NCBI RefSeq assembly: GCF_040448675.1
Contig: NZ_CP159289.1
Coordinates: 434,001 to 498,000, forward strand
From: Dyadobacter sp. 676
GTDB taxonomy: Bacteria; Bacteroidota; Bacteroidia; Cytophagales; Spirosomataceae
Reading direction: 5' to 3'
Length of the DNA stretch: 64,000 nucleotides
Below are positions 37,184-45,971 of this stretch, piece after piece (the first letter of the stretch is position 1; each line of letters starts with the position of its first letter). The notes beneath the pieces were generated by a model. The model was given only the letters and a program-made list of their open reading frames with translations. It searched no databases and was not told the origin of the DNA. Made by a program: the position numbers and the translations under genes.

Positions 37184-38041
37184 ATGAGTTTAGACATCGA
37201 TACCCGCGGGCAGACGCAAAGCGCCCAGCCCGGCATAGAGGAAGTTATGGACCCGGCACCGGTGGTGATCCGGGAAAACTATCGCGGAAGCGGCAAACTG
37301 CAAGGAAAAACGGCGCTCATCACCGGCGGGGACAGCGGAATAGGCCGCTCCGTAGCCGTTCATTTCGCACGAGAGGGCGCCGATATCGCCATCGTTTACC
37401 TGAACGAAAGCCAGGACGCCGCCGATACCAAGGCGATGGTGGAAGCCGAAGGCAAAAACTGCCTACTGATCCAGGGCGACATCCGCAGCGAGGCATTTTG
37501 CAAAGAGGCCGTCAGCCGTGCCGTCAATGAGTTCGGCAAACTGAACATTCTCGTAAACAACGCCGCCGAGCAACATCCCAGGGAAAGCGTCGACCAGATC
37601 TCCGCGGGACAGTTGAACGACACATTTGCGACGAACATTTTCTCCTTTTTCTATTTCACCCAGGCCGCCTTGCCACATCTGAGCCAGGGAGATTCAATCA
37701 TCAACACCACTTCGGTAACGGCATACCACGGCAGCCCTTCGCTGCTCGACTATTCTTCCACGAAGGGGGCTATTGTGGCCTACACCCGATCGCTGGCGGG
37801 CAATCTTGCCGAAAAAGGGATCCGGGTGAACGCCGTGGCGCCGGGCCCGATATGGACGCCGCTGATCCCCTCCACCTTCGACTCGGAGCGGGTCAAGAAA
37901 TTCGGAAGGGATACGCCATTCAAGCGGCCGGGGCAACCTTGCGAGGTAGCTACATGCTATGTGTTCCTGGCGAGCGAGGACGCTTCCTATATGAGCGGGC
38001 AGGTGCTGCATCCCAACGGCGGGCAGGTTGTGAACGGGTAA
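37184..38041 (+). CDS. Short-chain dehydrogenase/reductase (YghA/glucose dehydrogenase-like)
   Basis: A 285-residue SDR with an N-terminal extension (about 1-40, PGIEEVMDPAPVVIRENY) typical of the YghA/YhdF group. TGGDSGIG is at about 49-56, NNAAEQHP follows at about 125, and the active-site Tyr/Lys lie in LLDYSSTKGAIVAYTRSLA. The ending YMSGQVLHPNGGQVVNG is also characteristic. The ATG at 37184 is chosen because the longer frame adds only an unconserved leader. A hairpin terminator follows directly. Members of this group are often stress-induced; the substrate is not known. Confidence 0.92.
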   Translation: MSLDIDTRGQTQSAQPGIEEVMDPAPVVIRENYRGSGKLQGKTALITGGDSGIGRSVAVHFAREGADIAIVYLNESQDAADTKAMVEAEGKNCLLIQGDIRSEAFCKEAVSRAVNEFGKLNILVNNAAEQHPRESVDQISAGQLNDTFATNIFSFFYFTQAALPHLSQGDSIINTTSVTAYHGSPSLLDYSSTKGAIVAYTRSLAGNLAEKGIRVNAVAPGPIWTPLIPSTFDSERVKKFGRDTPFKRPGQPCEVATCYVFLASEDASYMSGQVLHPNGGQVVNG

Positions 38042-38050
38042 GCGCCACCA

Positions 38051-38082
38051 TAAGAGGGCGGAAGCAATTTCCCGCCCTCTTA
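38051..38082. terminator. Bidirectional hairpin terminator
   Basis: A perfect 11-bp inverted repeat (TAAGAGGGCGG at 38051-38061, CCGCCCTCTTA at 38072-38082) followed by a T run on the plus strand, between the convergent SDR and hybrid kinase genes. The right arm includes the kinase stop codon. Confidence 0.78.
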
Positions 38083-41000
38083 TTTTTTATAGAGCCATTT
38101 GCGGATAGCGGCTTCCAGCGTGTCTTTCAATACCGGTTTGGTCAGGTAATCGTCCATTCCGGCTTCAATGCATTTCTCGCGCTCGCCCACGACGGTGCCG
38201 GCGGTGAGGGCGATGATCGGCACGTGCGTACCGCCTTCCGCCTCCCTAATTTCCCGCGTGGCTTCGTAGCCATTCATTTCGGGCATTTGAATGTCCATAA
38301 AGACAATTTCGGGATTGAACTCGCGGAATGCCGCAACCGCTTCCCTCCCGTTGGCCGCTTCGATCAGCTCGCTGTTTGGCAGTATCTTGGCGAGCATGGA
38401 CTTCACAAGAAGCATGTTGATCTTGTGATCTTCGGCTATGAGTATTTTCACTTCATCTGTTTCATAAATGTCTTCCACCCGGTTTTCCCGTACGACGATT
38501 TGCGGCCCGGTTTCCAATCTTTCCGATTTGAGGCCGAGATCCGAAAGTGCCTGAAAGAGCTGCCGGATTTTGACAGGTTTTACCAAGAAATGTTTGATAT
38601 CCAATTCATTCCCGATGGCCCGCAACGCCTCTTCGTCGAATGAATCGTTGAGCAATATCACCGGTTGTTTCTGCTCCCCGTTTTCCAGCTTCCTGATGTT
38701 GCGGATGGTTTCGATACCGTCCCAGCCGGGCATCTGGCTGTCGATCAGCACCACGTCATACGGCTTGCCCGACGCCAGTAACCGGCAGGCTTCCTCCCCG
38801 TTATCGATATAGTCCGATCCGATTTGCTTGTTGCCCAGCATGTCTTTCAAAATCTGCCCGTTGCGGTTGTTATTGTCGACGATGAGCACTTTCCGGATCT
38901 GCTCCACATTTTCCCATTCGAAACTGTCCTCGCCTTCCACCGCTCTGAACGTCACGTCGAAAAAGAATGTACTGCCCTTTTCCAGTTCACTCGCGAGTTG
39001 CAAACGGCTGTCCATCAACCCGAGCAGGCTGTTCGAAATGGTAAGCCCCAGCCCGGTACCGCCGAAACGCTTGGTGGTGGAAGAATCTTCCTGTGAGAAT
39101 GCATCGAAAATGCGGCGCTGGTTCTGCGGGTCGATACCGATGCCGGTGTCGCGTACGGAGAACCGGAAGGTGTATTCCAGGCCGCTTACCGTACTCAACA
39201 GCTCGATTTTCAGTTCGATCTCCCCCTTGATGGTGAATTTCACCGCGTTGCTGAGCAGGTTCACGAGTATCTGCCGCAAACGCACCGAATCGCACCAGAC
39301 CATCTGCGGGATATCGGCCGGAATATTGAGCAACATTTCGAGGTGCTTCTGCTGTGCCTGATAGGTCACCATATCGGCCACCTGCCCGCATACTTCCAGC
39401 AGGTTCGTCTTTTCGGGAGTCAATTCGAGTTTCCCCGCCTCTATTTTGGAAAAATCGAGAATGTCGTTGATAATGTCCATCAGTGAATTGGCCGACTGGA
39501 AGACCATCGACATATATTGCTGCTGGGTCTCGTCCAGGTTGGTTTTCATCAGCAAATCGGTAAATCCGACCACGCCGTTGAGCGGCGTCCGGATTTCATG
39601 GCTCATATTCGCGAGAAATTCCGATTTCAGTTTACTCGCCGCCTCCGCTTGTTCGCGCGCTTCGAGCAGTTCTAGTTCCGCTCGCTTGCGCAGGGTAATG
39701 TCGCGGATCACGGCCTGAATAATCTCCGTATCATTGATCCGGATCAGGTTCAGGAGCACCTCGGCGATAAACGACTCCTTCGGCTCGCCGAACCGCCTGT
39801 ATTTCCACTCGAAACTGTGCGTACCCTTTTCATAAACCTGCTGAACATGCCGGTCACCGTCGCGCCGCGTCCCCTCCATTCCCTGCTCGCTCAGTCCCGA
39901 CAAGTCTCCCATGGGCATTTCCGTCAGGGTTTTCACCGAATCGATCCCGAACATTTTCAATGCGGCCCCGTTGCAATCGAGATAACCGGTACGATCGAAG
40001 AGGATTACCGCATCGCTTGTAGAGTCGTACAGGCTGCGGAATTTGGCTTCGGAATTCATGATGTCCACTTCCGCCTGCTTTCGGTGCGTGATGTCCTGGA
40101 AAGCACCATACAGCCGCACGCATGCGCCATCGACCATTTCCGCCTTCCCGATCGTCCTGACCCACAACTCGTTGCCTTTTGCCGTGACCAGTTGCAACTC
40201 TGTGTCCCAGGGAGTACCACGTGAAAGTCCCTCCGCCAGGACCCGCTTAATGACTTCCCTGCCCGGCCCTTCCTTGTAAAACAGGATGGCGGTTTCGATT
40301 TCCGGCTGATAATCGGGGCCAACTTCATGGATTTCCCTGGTGGTAGACGACCAGTAAAGCTCGCCCGTGCGTGCATACAGCTCCCATCCGCCTACGCGGG
40401 CGACGCTGTTGGTTTGCTCCTGAAGGTCTTTGATCCGCCTCAGCTCCTGTTCGGATTCCTTGCGCGCCGTTATGTTCCTTTCGACGGCAATGAAATTGGT
40501 ACAATTGCCATAATCGTCGAATACGGGCGTGATTTTAAGGTCGACCCAGTATTTCTCACCCGATTTGGTATAACAAAGCACCTCCTCCCTGACAATCTTC
40601 TTGTCTTTGCAAAACTGCCAGATGCGCTCGAGTGTGTCGGGGTCTGTTTCCGGCCCCCGGAGCATCAGCATCGGGTTCTTTCCTTCAACTTCCCTTCTGT
40701 GATAACCTGTGTGCGTTTCGTAAGCTTTGTTGACCCACGTGATATTTCCGCTTGCATCGGTGATAACGATGTAATCGGTGGTGTTGGAGGCAACAATAGC
40801 CAGTTCCTTCAAGCGCTCCCTGGAATTGCGGAGTTCCGTAATGTCATGGCTTGTCAGGATGATGTCCTTGCTGACGGGATCGATGTTTGCACTGGTATTG
40901 CTCCATGACCAGGCTCCGTTCTTGTGCCTGATGCGGTGCTCTACGCCGCCTGGCACCGGCACACCCGTTTCGGCGGTGATCCGCAACGCCTCGAAGCAGA

Positions 41001-41958
41001 CATGGAAATCGTCGGGATGAATAAACTCGGTAAACGGCCTGCCCACCGTCTCTTCCACTGTATATCCGTACATCGACGTCCAGCTGGGCGACACGTAACT
41101 GAAAACCCCGGCGGGCGAGATCGTGAAAAGCACGTCCTGCATGTTGGACACTAGCACGGAAAGGTCCTCCTCGACTTTGAGCTGTTGCGTAATATCGTAG
41201 CCCACGCACACAATCTCTGTAACGACGCCGTTTTCATCCGCAATCCCCGTGAACTCCCATTGCGTTGTTTTAACGCCGTCGCCCGAGGCGTACTTCCGCA
41301 GCACCACCGGATTAGGCGTTCCCGGATTGACAAAGCATTGCTCCCCCGCCTGTACGCACTTTGCCACATCGTCAGGCACAATCCCTGCGAGCGACGACGT
41401 GCCTATGAGCTCATTCCTGTCGAGCCCGAAAAACTCGCAAAAATGATCGTTTACATATTTGTAATTTCCTTCGAGATCGATGCAGGTGACGTATATCGAA
41501 TTGCTGTTCAGGAAGGACCTGTAAAGTTCGGTACCGGTAATAAGGCCCGGCAGGTCCGGTATCGGGCCGTCATGGCGGAAGCCCGACAAAATGAGCCAGC
41601 CCTGCTCCTCCGAGAATACGGAAACGGAGGTTACCTGCAGGCGCACGACCTGCAGATCGTCGCGCAGAACACGCACGATCCCTGTGCACGGTTCCCGGCT
41701 TTCGGGAAAATGCGCACGGGCGCTCTCCATATGCAATATGAAGGAGCGGCTATTCAAAAGCGCTGGTAAGGGGTCGGTGCTATCGGATGATTGCGTTCGT
41801 TGGGTAAGGGTTCGTTGCAGCCTCGCGTCGGGCCAGCAGGTATGGGAGTCTGAATGTCTCCAAATCAGTAATCCGTCTGTGGCTGCGTCCTGGATAAAGT
41901 CAAATACACACTCCTCCTTTTGCAGCAGCTTCAACAGCTCCTTCCTTAGATCATTCAT
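38080..41958 (-). CDS. Multi-PAS hybrid sensor histidine kinase/response regulator
   Basis: A 1292-residue soluble hybrid kinase with no membrane helix. In order: N-terminal region (1-150), about five PAS domains (about 155-770; for example SNSIYVTCIDLEGNYKYVND, NTTDYIVITDASGNITWVNK), HisKA with the phospho-acceptor His in ANMSHEIRTPLNGVVGFTDL, HATPase (about 890-1005, VRDTGIGIDPQNQRRIFDAF), a first receiver (about 1030-1150, VLIDSQMPGWDG) and a second (about 1170-1290, VFMDIQMPEMNGYEATREI). Both receivers retain the phospho-acceptor Asp, but the first starts LIVDNNNRN and has weaker acidic-pocket residues. Its target is not encoded nearby. Confidence 0.93.
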   Translation of the reverse strand: MNDLRKELLKLLQKEECVFDFIQDAATDGLLIWRHSDSHTCWPDARLQRTLTQRTQSSDSTDPLPALLNSRSFILHMESARAHFPESREPCTGIVRVLRDDLQVVRLQVTSVSVFSEEQGWLILSGFRHDGPIPDLPGLITGTELYRSFLNSNSIYVTCIDLEGNYKYVNDHFCEFFGLDRNELIGTSSLAGIVPDDVAKCVQAGEQCFVNPGTPNPVVLRKYASGDGVKTTQWEFTGIADENGVVTEIVCVGYDITQQLKVEEDLSVLVSNMQDVLFTISPAGVFSYVSPSWTSMYGYTVEETVGRPFTEFIHPDDFHVCFEALRITAETGVPVPGGVEHRIRHKNGAWSWSNTSANIDPVSKDIILTSHDITELRNSRERLKELAIVASNTTDYIVITDASGNITWVNKAYETHTGYHRREVEGKNPMLMLRGPETDPDTLERIWQFCKDKKIVREEVLCYTKSGEKYWVDLKITPVFDDYGNCTNFIAVERNITARKESEQELRRIKDLQEQTNSVARVGGWELYARTGELYWSSTTREIHEVGPDYQPEIETAILFYKEGPGREVIKRVLAEGLSRGTPWDTELQLVTAKGNELWVRTIGKAEMVDGACVRLYGAFQDITHRKQAEVDIMNSEAKFRSLYDSTSDAVILFDRTGYLDCNGAALKMFGIDSVKTLTEMPMGDLSGLSEQGMEGTRRDGDRHVQQVYEKGTHSFEWKYRRFGEPKESFIAEVLLNLIRINDTEIIQAVIRDITLRKRAELELLEAREQAEAASKLKSEFLANMSHEIRTPLNGVVGFTDLLMKTNLDETQQQYMSMVFQSANSLMDIINDILDFSKIEAGKLELTPEKTNLLEVCGQVADMVTYQAQQKHLEMLLNIPADIPQMVWCDSVRLRQILVNLLSNAVKFTIKGEIELKIELLSTVSGLEYTFRFSVRDTGIGIDPQNQRRIFDAFSQEDSSTTKRFGGTGLGLTISNSLLGLMDSRLQLASELEKGSTFFFDVTFRAVEGEDSFEWENVEQIRKVLIVDNNNRNGQILKDMLGNKQIGSDYIDNGEEACRLLASGKPYDVVLIDSQMPGWDGIETIRNIRKLENGEQKQPVILLNDSFDEEALRAIGNELDIKHFLVKPVKIRQLFQALSDLGLKSERLETGPQIVVRENRVEDIYETDEVKILIAEDHKINMLLVKSMLAKILPNSELIEAANGREAVAAFREFNPEIVFMDIQMPEMNGYEATREIREAEGGTHVPIIALTAGTVVGEREKCIEAGMDDYLTKPVLKDTLEAAIRKWLYKK

Positions 41959-42127
41959 TTTTCGAGCCTTACAAATTAGAAACGTCAGTAGCCAATCCTT
42001 TTAACTCCCACAATATAGTCCATAGTGGCCGATTTTTGTAAGTATAAGAAGATCCGGAAGCTAATTTTATAATATTCTAAAACAAATTCTACGTTTCGGT
42101 CATCCACGTTTTCTGTTTTTTAATAAA

Positions 42128-42164
42128 AAGGTCCTTTTCTACTTATCCGGGGGAAAAGGACCTT
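42128..42164 (-). terminator. Hairpin terminator of the DUF6496 gene
   Basis: A perfect 12-bp inverted repeat (AAGGTCCTTTTC at 42128-42139, GAAAAGGACCTT at 42153-42164) with a 13-base loop. On the minus strand it is followed by a T-rich stretch and lies 14 bp past the repaired DUF6496 stop codon. Confidence 0.72.
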
Positions 42165-42178
42165 CTGTCGGAGTCAGG

Positions 42179-42356
42179 TTAATCTTTCTTTTTCGGGACT
42201 TTGGCGCCTTCTTTCCGTGCCTCCGACAAACCGATAGCGACGGCCTGCTTCCGTGACGTCACCTTCTTTCCCGAACCCGACTTCCAGTTTGCCTTCTTTT
42301 TGCTCGTGCAAGGCCTCTTCCACCTTCTCACCGGCTTTTTTCGAATATTTGGCCAT
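42179..42356 (-). CDS. Small basic DUF6496-type protein (58 aa after repair of one frameshift)
   Basis: The N-terminus MAKYSKKAGEKVEEALHEQK matches the small Lys-rich DUF6496 proteins of Bacteroidota. As written the rest is in the wrong frame. Removing one G (in the CC at 42284-42285, plus strand) gives EGKLKSGSGKKVTSRKQAVA and IGLSEARKEGAKVPKKKD with a stop at 42179, which is the conserved family ending. Such proteins are short, strongly positive and may bind nucleic acid; no function is proven that I know of. The hairpin terminator just downstream fits the repaired stop. Confidence 0.8.
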
Positions 42357-42485
42357 GGTATTATTTTTTAGAATGGATGTTTTATTTTTCGCACCGGTTG
42401 GTGCGGATGCCTGTTTTTAAAACAAAATGCATACCAGCATCCCCCGCCACGCACATCATTTCTGACCATCCAAACCCATGCATAC

Positions 42486-43826
42486 ATGAAAAACCTCTTC
42501 CTGCTACTGCCCTTGCTTGGCTCCCTCGCAGGCGGCCACGGCCTGGCACAAACGACCGGCCCCATATTGCTTAAAAACGCGACCGTGATCGACGGCACAG
42601 GCGCCGCTCCGAAGGTGCGTACGGACATCCTCATTGACCAGGGAAAGATCGTCTCGGTTGAAAAAGGCATCAAAGCCGCCGGTGCCCGCGAAATAGACCT
42701 GACCGGAAAGACCGTCATGCCCTCGCTCGTGTGTGCGCACGCCCATGTAGGAACGCTCAAAGGAACGACCTCGTCGGCCGACAACTACACACGCGAGAAC
42801 CTGCTCCGCCATCTGAAAAAGTACGAGGATTACGGCGTGAGCGCGGTGCTGGCCATGGGAACGGACCGCCCGCTGATATTCAACGGGTTCATAGACTCCA
42901 CACAGCGCGGGCAGTTGCCGGGCGCACGGCTCTATTCGGCCGGCTACGGTTTTAATACACCCGACCCTAACCCTGGCTCCTGGATGAACCTCCTGCTACG
43001 CCCCAACGCGCCGGAGGAAGTTCCGGCTATGATGGATAAACTCGCGGCGGTGAAACCGACTGTCGTGAAAATCTGGGTCGACGACCATGGCGGTAATGCG
43101 CAAAAAATGAAGCCGGAGATTTACCAGGCCATTATCCGGGAAGCGCATAAACGCAACATTCGCGTGGCAGCCCATCTTTTTTACGCCGAAGACGCCCGCA
43201 AACTAACCGAAGCCGGTATCGATATTATCGCCCATAGCATCCGGGACAAGGAAGTTGACCAGGACTTGCTTATGAAAATGAAGCAGAAAAATGTAACCTA
43301 CATTCCGACTTTATCGCTCGACGAGTACCAGTTTGCATACGCAGACAATCCTTACTGGCTCAACGACGCCTTTTTCAAGGCTTCCCTCGAACCGGGCGTG
43401 TTTGAAATGATTACCGACAAAGCCTATGGTGAAAAGATTAAAAATTCCCCCGATTACCAGCGGAATATGTCGGCCTTTAAAACGGCAATGACCAATTTGA
43501 AAAAAATTCATGACGCCGGCATTCCCGTAGCGCTGGGCACCGACTCGGGCGCATTTCCGGTACGCACGCAGGGATTCACGGAGCATCTTGAAATGGAGCT
43601 GATGACCCAGGCGGGCCTCACTCCCGCGCAGGCCATTACCATAGCCACCCGCAATGCCGCTACCGCCCTACGCATCGGTCATGAGAAAGGCACGCTCGAA
43701 AAAGGAAAAAAAGCCGATTTGCTCGTCCTCTCCGCCAATCCTTTCCACGATATCCGGAACACAAGGAAGATCGAATCCGTTTGGAAAGAAGGGAAGGAGG
43801 TAAGTAAAGGGCCATTGCCAAGATGA
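42486..43826 (+). CDS. Secreted amidohydrolase family protein
   Basis: A 446-residue metallohydrolase with signal peptide (MKNLFLLLPLLGSLAGGHGL) and an amidohydrolase barrel: the HxH pair in SLVCAHAHVGTL, a His in RVAAHLFYAEDARK, His in IIAHSIRDKEVD and catalytic Asp in VALGTDSGAFPVRT. The C-terminal KGKKADLLVLSANPFHDIRN is characteristic. It is the second such enzyme in this window and is not the twin of the one at 25096-26451: the sequences differ throughout. It overlaps the following cupin gene by 4 bp (ATGA), so the two are translationally coupled. Confidence 0.91.
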   Translation: MKNLFLLLPLLGSLAGGHGLAQTTGPILLKNATVIDGTGAAPKVRTDILIDQGKIVSVEKGIKAAGAREIDLTGKTVMPSLVCAHAHVGTLKGTTSSADNYTRENLLRHLKKYEDYGVSAVLAMGTDRPLIFNGFIDSTQRGQLPGARLYSAGYGFNTPDPNPGSWMNLLLRPNAPEEVPAMMDKLAAVKPTVVKIWVDDHGGNAQKMKPEIYQAIIREAHKRNIRVAAHLFYAEDARKLTEAGIDIIAHSIRDKEVDQDLLMKMKQKNVTYIPTLSLDEYQFAYADNPYWLNDAFFKASLEPGVFEMITDKAYGEKIKNSPDYQRNMSAFKTAMTNLKKIHDAGIPVALGTDSGAFPVRTQGFTEHLEMELMTQAGLTPAQAITIATRNAATALRIGHEKGTLEKGKKADLLVLSANPFHDIRNTRKIESVWKEGKEVSKGPLPR

Positions 43827-44356
43827 ATACACCAGTTACAGCGATCATGGATACGACACAACCACATATCTACCATTTCAACGACGACGGCAGTATTCCC
43901 AACAACAAACTGCCGCTCCTGGTTTATCACGGTGTTTCCGGGTTAACCGGGCACGAAGGCGCGACCTGGTTCGAAAAACGCTTTGCCGCGAACAACTGGA
44001 CGAATTCGTGGCGGAATGGCGTGTTTCCCTACCATCATTATCACAGCATCACGCACGAGGTGCTCGGTGTATATGCGGGGAACGCGTTGCTTCACATGGG
44101 CGGCGAGAACGGGGAAAAGCTGCACGTCCGGGCAGGCGACGTAGTGGTGATACCTGCCGGTGTGGGCCACAAAAAGCTGGAAGCCTCGGCGGATTTTGCC
44201 GTCGTGGGCGCTTATCCCGACGGGCGCGACTACGACATCCTGCGTGGCGAACCGGGCGACAGGCCGCGTGCGCTGGAAAATATCGCCAAGGTGCCGGTAC
44301 CGGGCCTCGACCCGATTATGGGTGCCAAAGAAGGGTTATCCAAAATATGGGTGTAG
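43823..44356 (+). CDS. Cupin-domain protein
   Basis: A 177-residue double-stranded beta-helix protein. Cupin motif 1 is in YHHYHSITHEVLGVYAGNAL (His ligands and Glu), and motif 2 is in VRAGDVVVIPAGVGHKKLEA. Such proteins can bind a metal and act on small ligands, or serve as isomerases or sensors. The start at 43823 overlaps the amidohydrolase stop; a second ATG at 43847 is possible. The gene is the middle member of an apparent amidohydrolase-cupin-VOC operon. Confidence 0.85.
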   Translation: MNTPVTAIMDTTQPHIYHFNDDGSIPNNKLPLLVYHGVSGLTGHEGATWFEKRFAANNWTNSWRNGVFPYHHYHSITHEVLGVYAGNALLHMGGENGEKLHVRAGDVVVIPAGVGHKKLEASADFAVVGAYPDGRDYDILRGEPGDRPRALENIAKVPVPGLDPIMGAKEGLSKIWV

Positions 44357-44383
44357 TTATGACTTGCGAATTCACTCCTTATC

Positions 44384-44752
44384 ATGAAAATAAACTTCAA
44401 AAGACTCGACCACATCATGCTCTGCATCCCTCCCGGCGCAGAGCAGCGGGCCCGCGAATTTTACGGAGGCGTACTGGGCCTCGAAGAACTGACCGATCTG
44501 GGCTACCCGCTCCCCAACGGCGCGATCTGGTTCCAGATGGGCGATATCCAGCTCCATATCCGGGCCGAAGCGGTCCACGACCTTTCACAGCGCCATCCGG
44601 CATTTGAGGTTCAGGACCTGGAAGCAGCCCGGGCCCTTCTGGAACAGCATGGTGTCCCGGTCAAGAATGAAAGCAAGATCCCCGACCGTAACCGCTTCTC
44701 CTTCCGCGACCCGTTCGGGAACCGTATCGAACTGATCGAAATGATCGCATAA
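44384..44752 (+). CDS. VOC-family (glyoxalase/dioxygenase-like) protein
   Basis: A 122-residue single-domain vicinal oxygen chelate protein: FKRLDHIMLCIPPGAEQRAR at the N-terminus, VLGLEELTDLG, QLHIRAEAVHDL and FRDPFGNRIELIEM at the end, giving probable metal ligands His10, His66 and Glu118 or Glu121. It starts 27 bp after the cupin gene. The trio of hydrolase, cupin and VOC protein looks catabolic, but no pathway can be named. Confidence 0.88.
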   Translation: MKINFKRLDHIMLCIPPGAEQRAREFYGGVLGLEELTDLGYPLPNGAIWFQMGDIQLHIRAEAVHDLSQRHPAFEVQDLEAARALLEQHGVPVKNESKIPDRNRFSFRDPFGNRIELIEMIA

Positions 44753-44808
44753 GAGCAGGGCCGCGCATTACGGGCGGTCCCTACGGGTCAAACAAGCGGG
44801 CCGTTTCC

Positions 44809-45687
44809 CTACGTCACGATATCGGTGTACGGGTTACTGATCGTGACCACCTCCTGGTTGATAAACTGGATAAGGTTCTGGTTTAACCGCTCTTTATGCG
44901 TTACGAAAAGGCCATGCGGTGCGCTTTCGTATACAATATATTCCGCGCCCGGCAGCATTTCGGAAGTGCGTTCGCTGCTCACTTTGAGAGGGACCGTTTT
45001 GTCGTCCTCGCCGTGAATGATCAGCACCGGGATATCGAGCAGCGAAATTTCATTGCGGAAATCGGTGGCGCTGAAACTGCGGATACATTGCGTGGTAGCA
45101 CGCCCCGAGCCCTGCAATGCCAGCATGCTATGCCATTGGAGCAGCTCGTCGCTTACCGCGTTGTTCAGGAACCCGTTTCCGTAAAAATCCCTGGCGAAAT
45201 GCGACAGAAATTTCGGACGGTCATTCTCGATGTCCTTTACGAAACCGTCGAACATATCCTGTGGCAAACCTTCGGGATTATCGTCGGTCAGGAGCATATA
45301 GGGAAGTACCGAGCTGATCAGCACGGCTTTCGAGACTTTGCCGCTACCGTAACGGCTCAGGTAGCGGACCACCTCGCCACCGCCCATGGAGAAGCCGACG
45401 AGCACTACATCGTTCAGATCCAGTCCGTCGATCACCGCTTTGAGGTCCCCCGCCAGCGTGTCGTAGTCGTACCCGTTCCAGGGCTTGTCGGACCTGCCGA
45501 AGCCGCGACGGTCATAGCCTATGCAGCGAATGCCGTGTTTGGGCAGCACATTGAACTGATACTCCCACATTTCATGGCTTAGCGGCCAGCCGGAAACAAA
45601 TAAGGCGGGCTTTCCCTGCCCTACTTCGTGCACGAGGATTTTTACCGGCTCGCCGGTTCCCCCCGCTTTTGATTCTATAAATCTCAT
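44809..45687 (-). CDS. Alpha/beta hydrolase, cofactor-free haloperoxidase-like
   Basis: A 292-residue alpha/beta hydrolase. The nucleophile Ser lies in VLVGFSMGGGEVVRYL, the acid Asp in LIIHGEDDKTVPL and the His in ESAPHGLFVTHK. The oxyanion segment is FVSGWPLSHEMWEYQ. It resembles non-haem chloroperoxidase/arylesterase types, whose physiological role is generally ester hydrolysis. It has no signal peptide. It is convergent with the VOC gene and lies alone, with a 284-bp gap upstream. Confidence 0.9.
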   Translation of the reverse strand: MRFIESKAGGTGEPVKILVHEVGQGKPALFVSGWPLSHEMWEYQFNVLPKHGIRCIGYDRRGFGRSDKPWNGYDYDTLAGDLKAVIDGLDLNDVVLVGFSMGGGEVVRYLSRYGSGKVSKAVLISSVLPYMLLTDDNPEGLPQDMFDGFVKDIENDRPKFLSHFARDFYGNGFLNNAVSDELLQWHSMLALQGSGRATTQCIRSFSATDFRNEISLLDIPVLIIHGEDDKTVPLKVSSERTSEMLPGAEYIVYESAPHGLFVTHKERLNQNLIQFINQEVVTISNPYTDIVT

Positions 45688-45931
45688 GACTTTGTTTTTT
45701 AGGTCTTAATTGATTGAATGCTTCACCGCCAGGGTCAAAAAGACCTATGCCAGCACATACCATCATTTTATTCGGAAGAAAAATTCGCGCTACCCGTTCC
45801 CGGACCAATGCGGGTCGGGGGCTGGCGCGAACTTTGGGGAGAAACCCCGGCAACACCGCCATGCCGGGAGGTAATTGCCGACATATTTAGTTAACGACCG
45901 CCGAAAAAGCCGTAATTGGAAAAAGTAATCC

Positions 45932-45939
45932 TAAATTTG
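45932..45939 (+). promoter_or_regulatory. Promoter -7 element of the exopolysaccharide cluster
   Basis: TAAATTTG matches TAnnTTTG 32 bp before the first gene of the cluster. The only nearby TTG (45916-45918) is closer than usual, so a -33 element is weak. Confidence 0.45.
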
Positions 45940-45971
45940 CAGTCACTTTCGACGCAGACGACGTTCACTTG

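Noticed and set aside
38080..41958. Hybrid kinase as a HTCS (hybrid two-component system) regulator
   Set aside because: There is no C-terminal AraC-type DNA-binding domain and no periplasmic propeller; it ends in two receiver domains.
45572..45862. N-terminal extension of the haloperoxidase-like hydrolase upstream of 45687
   Set aside because: It is in a different frame from the hydrolase for most of its length and contains no family motif. The natural start MRFIESKAGG at 45687 fits the fold.
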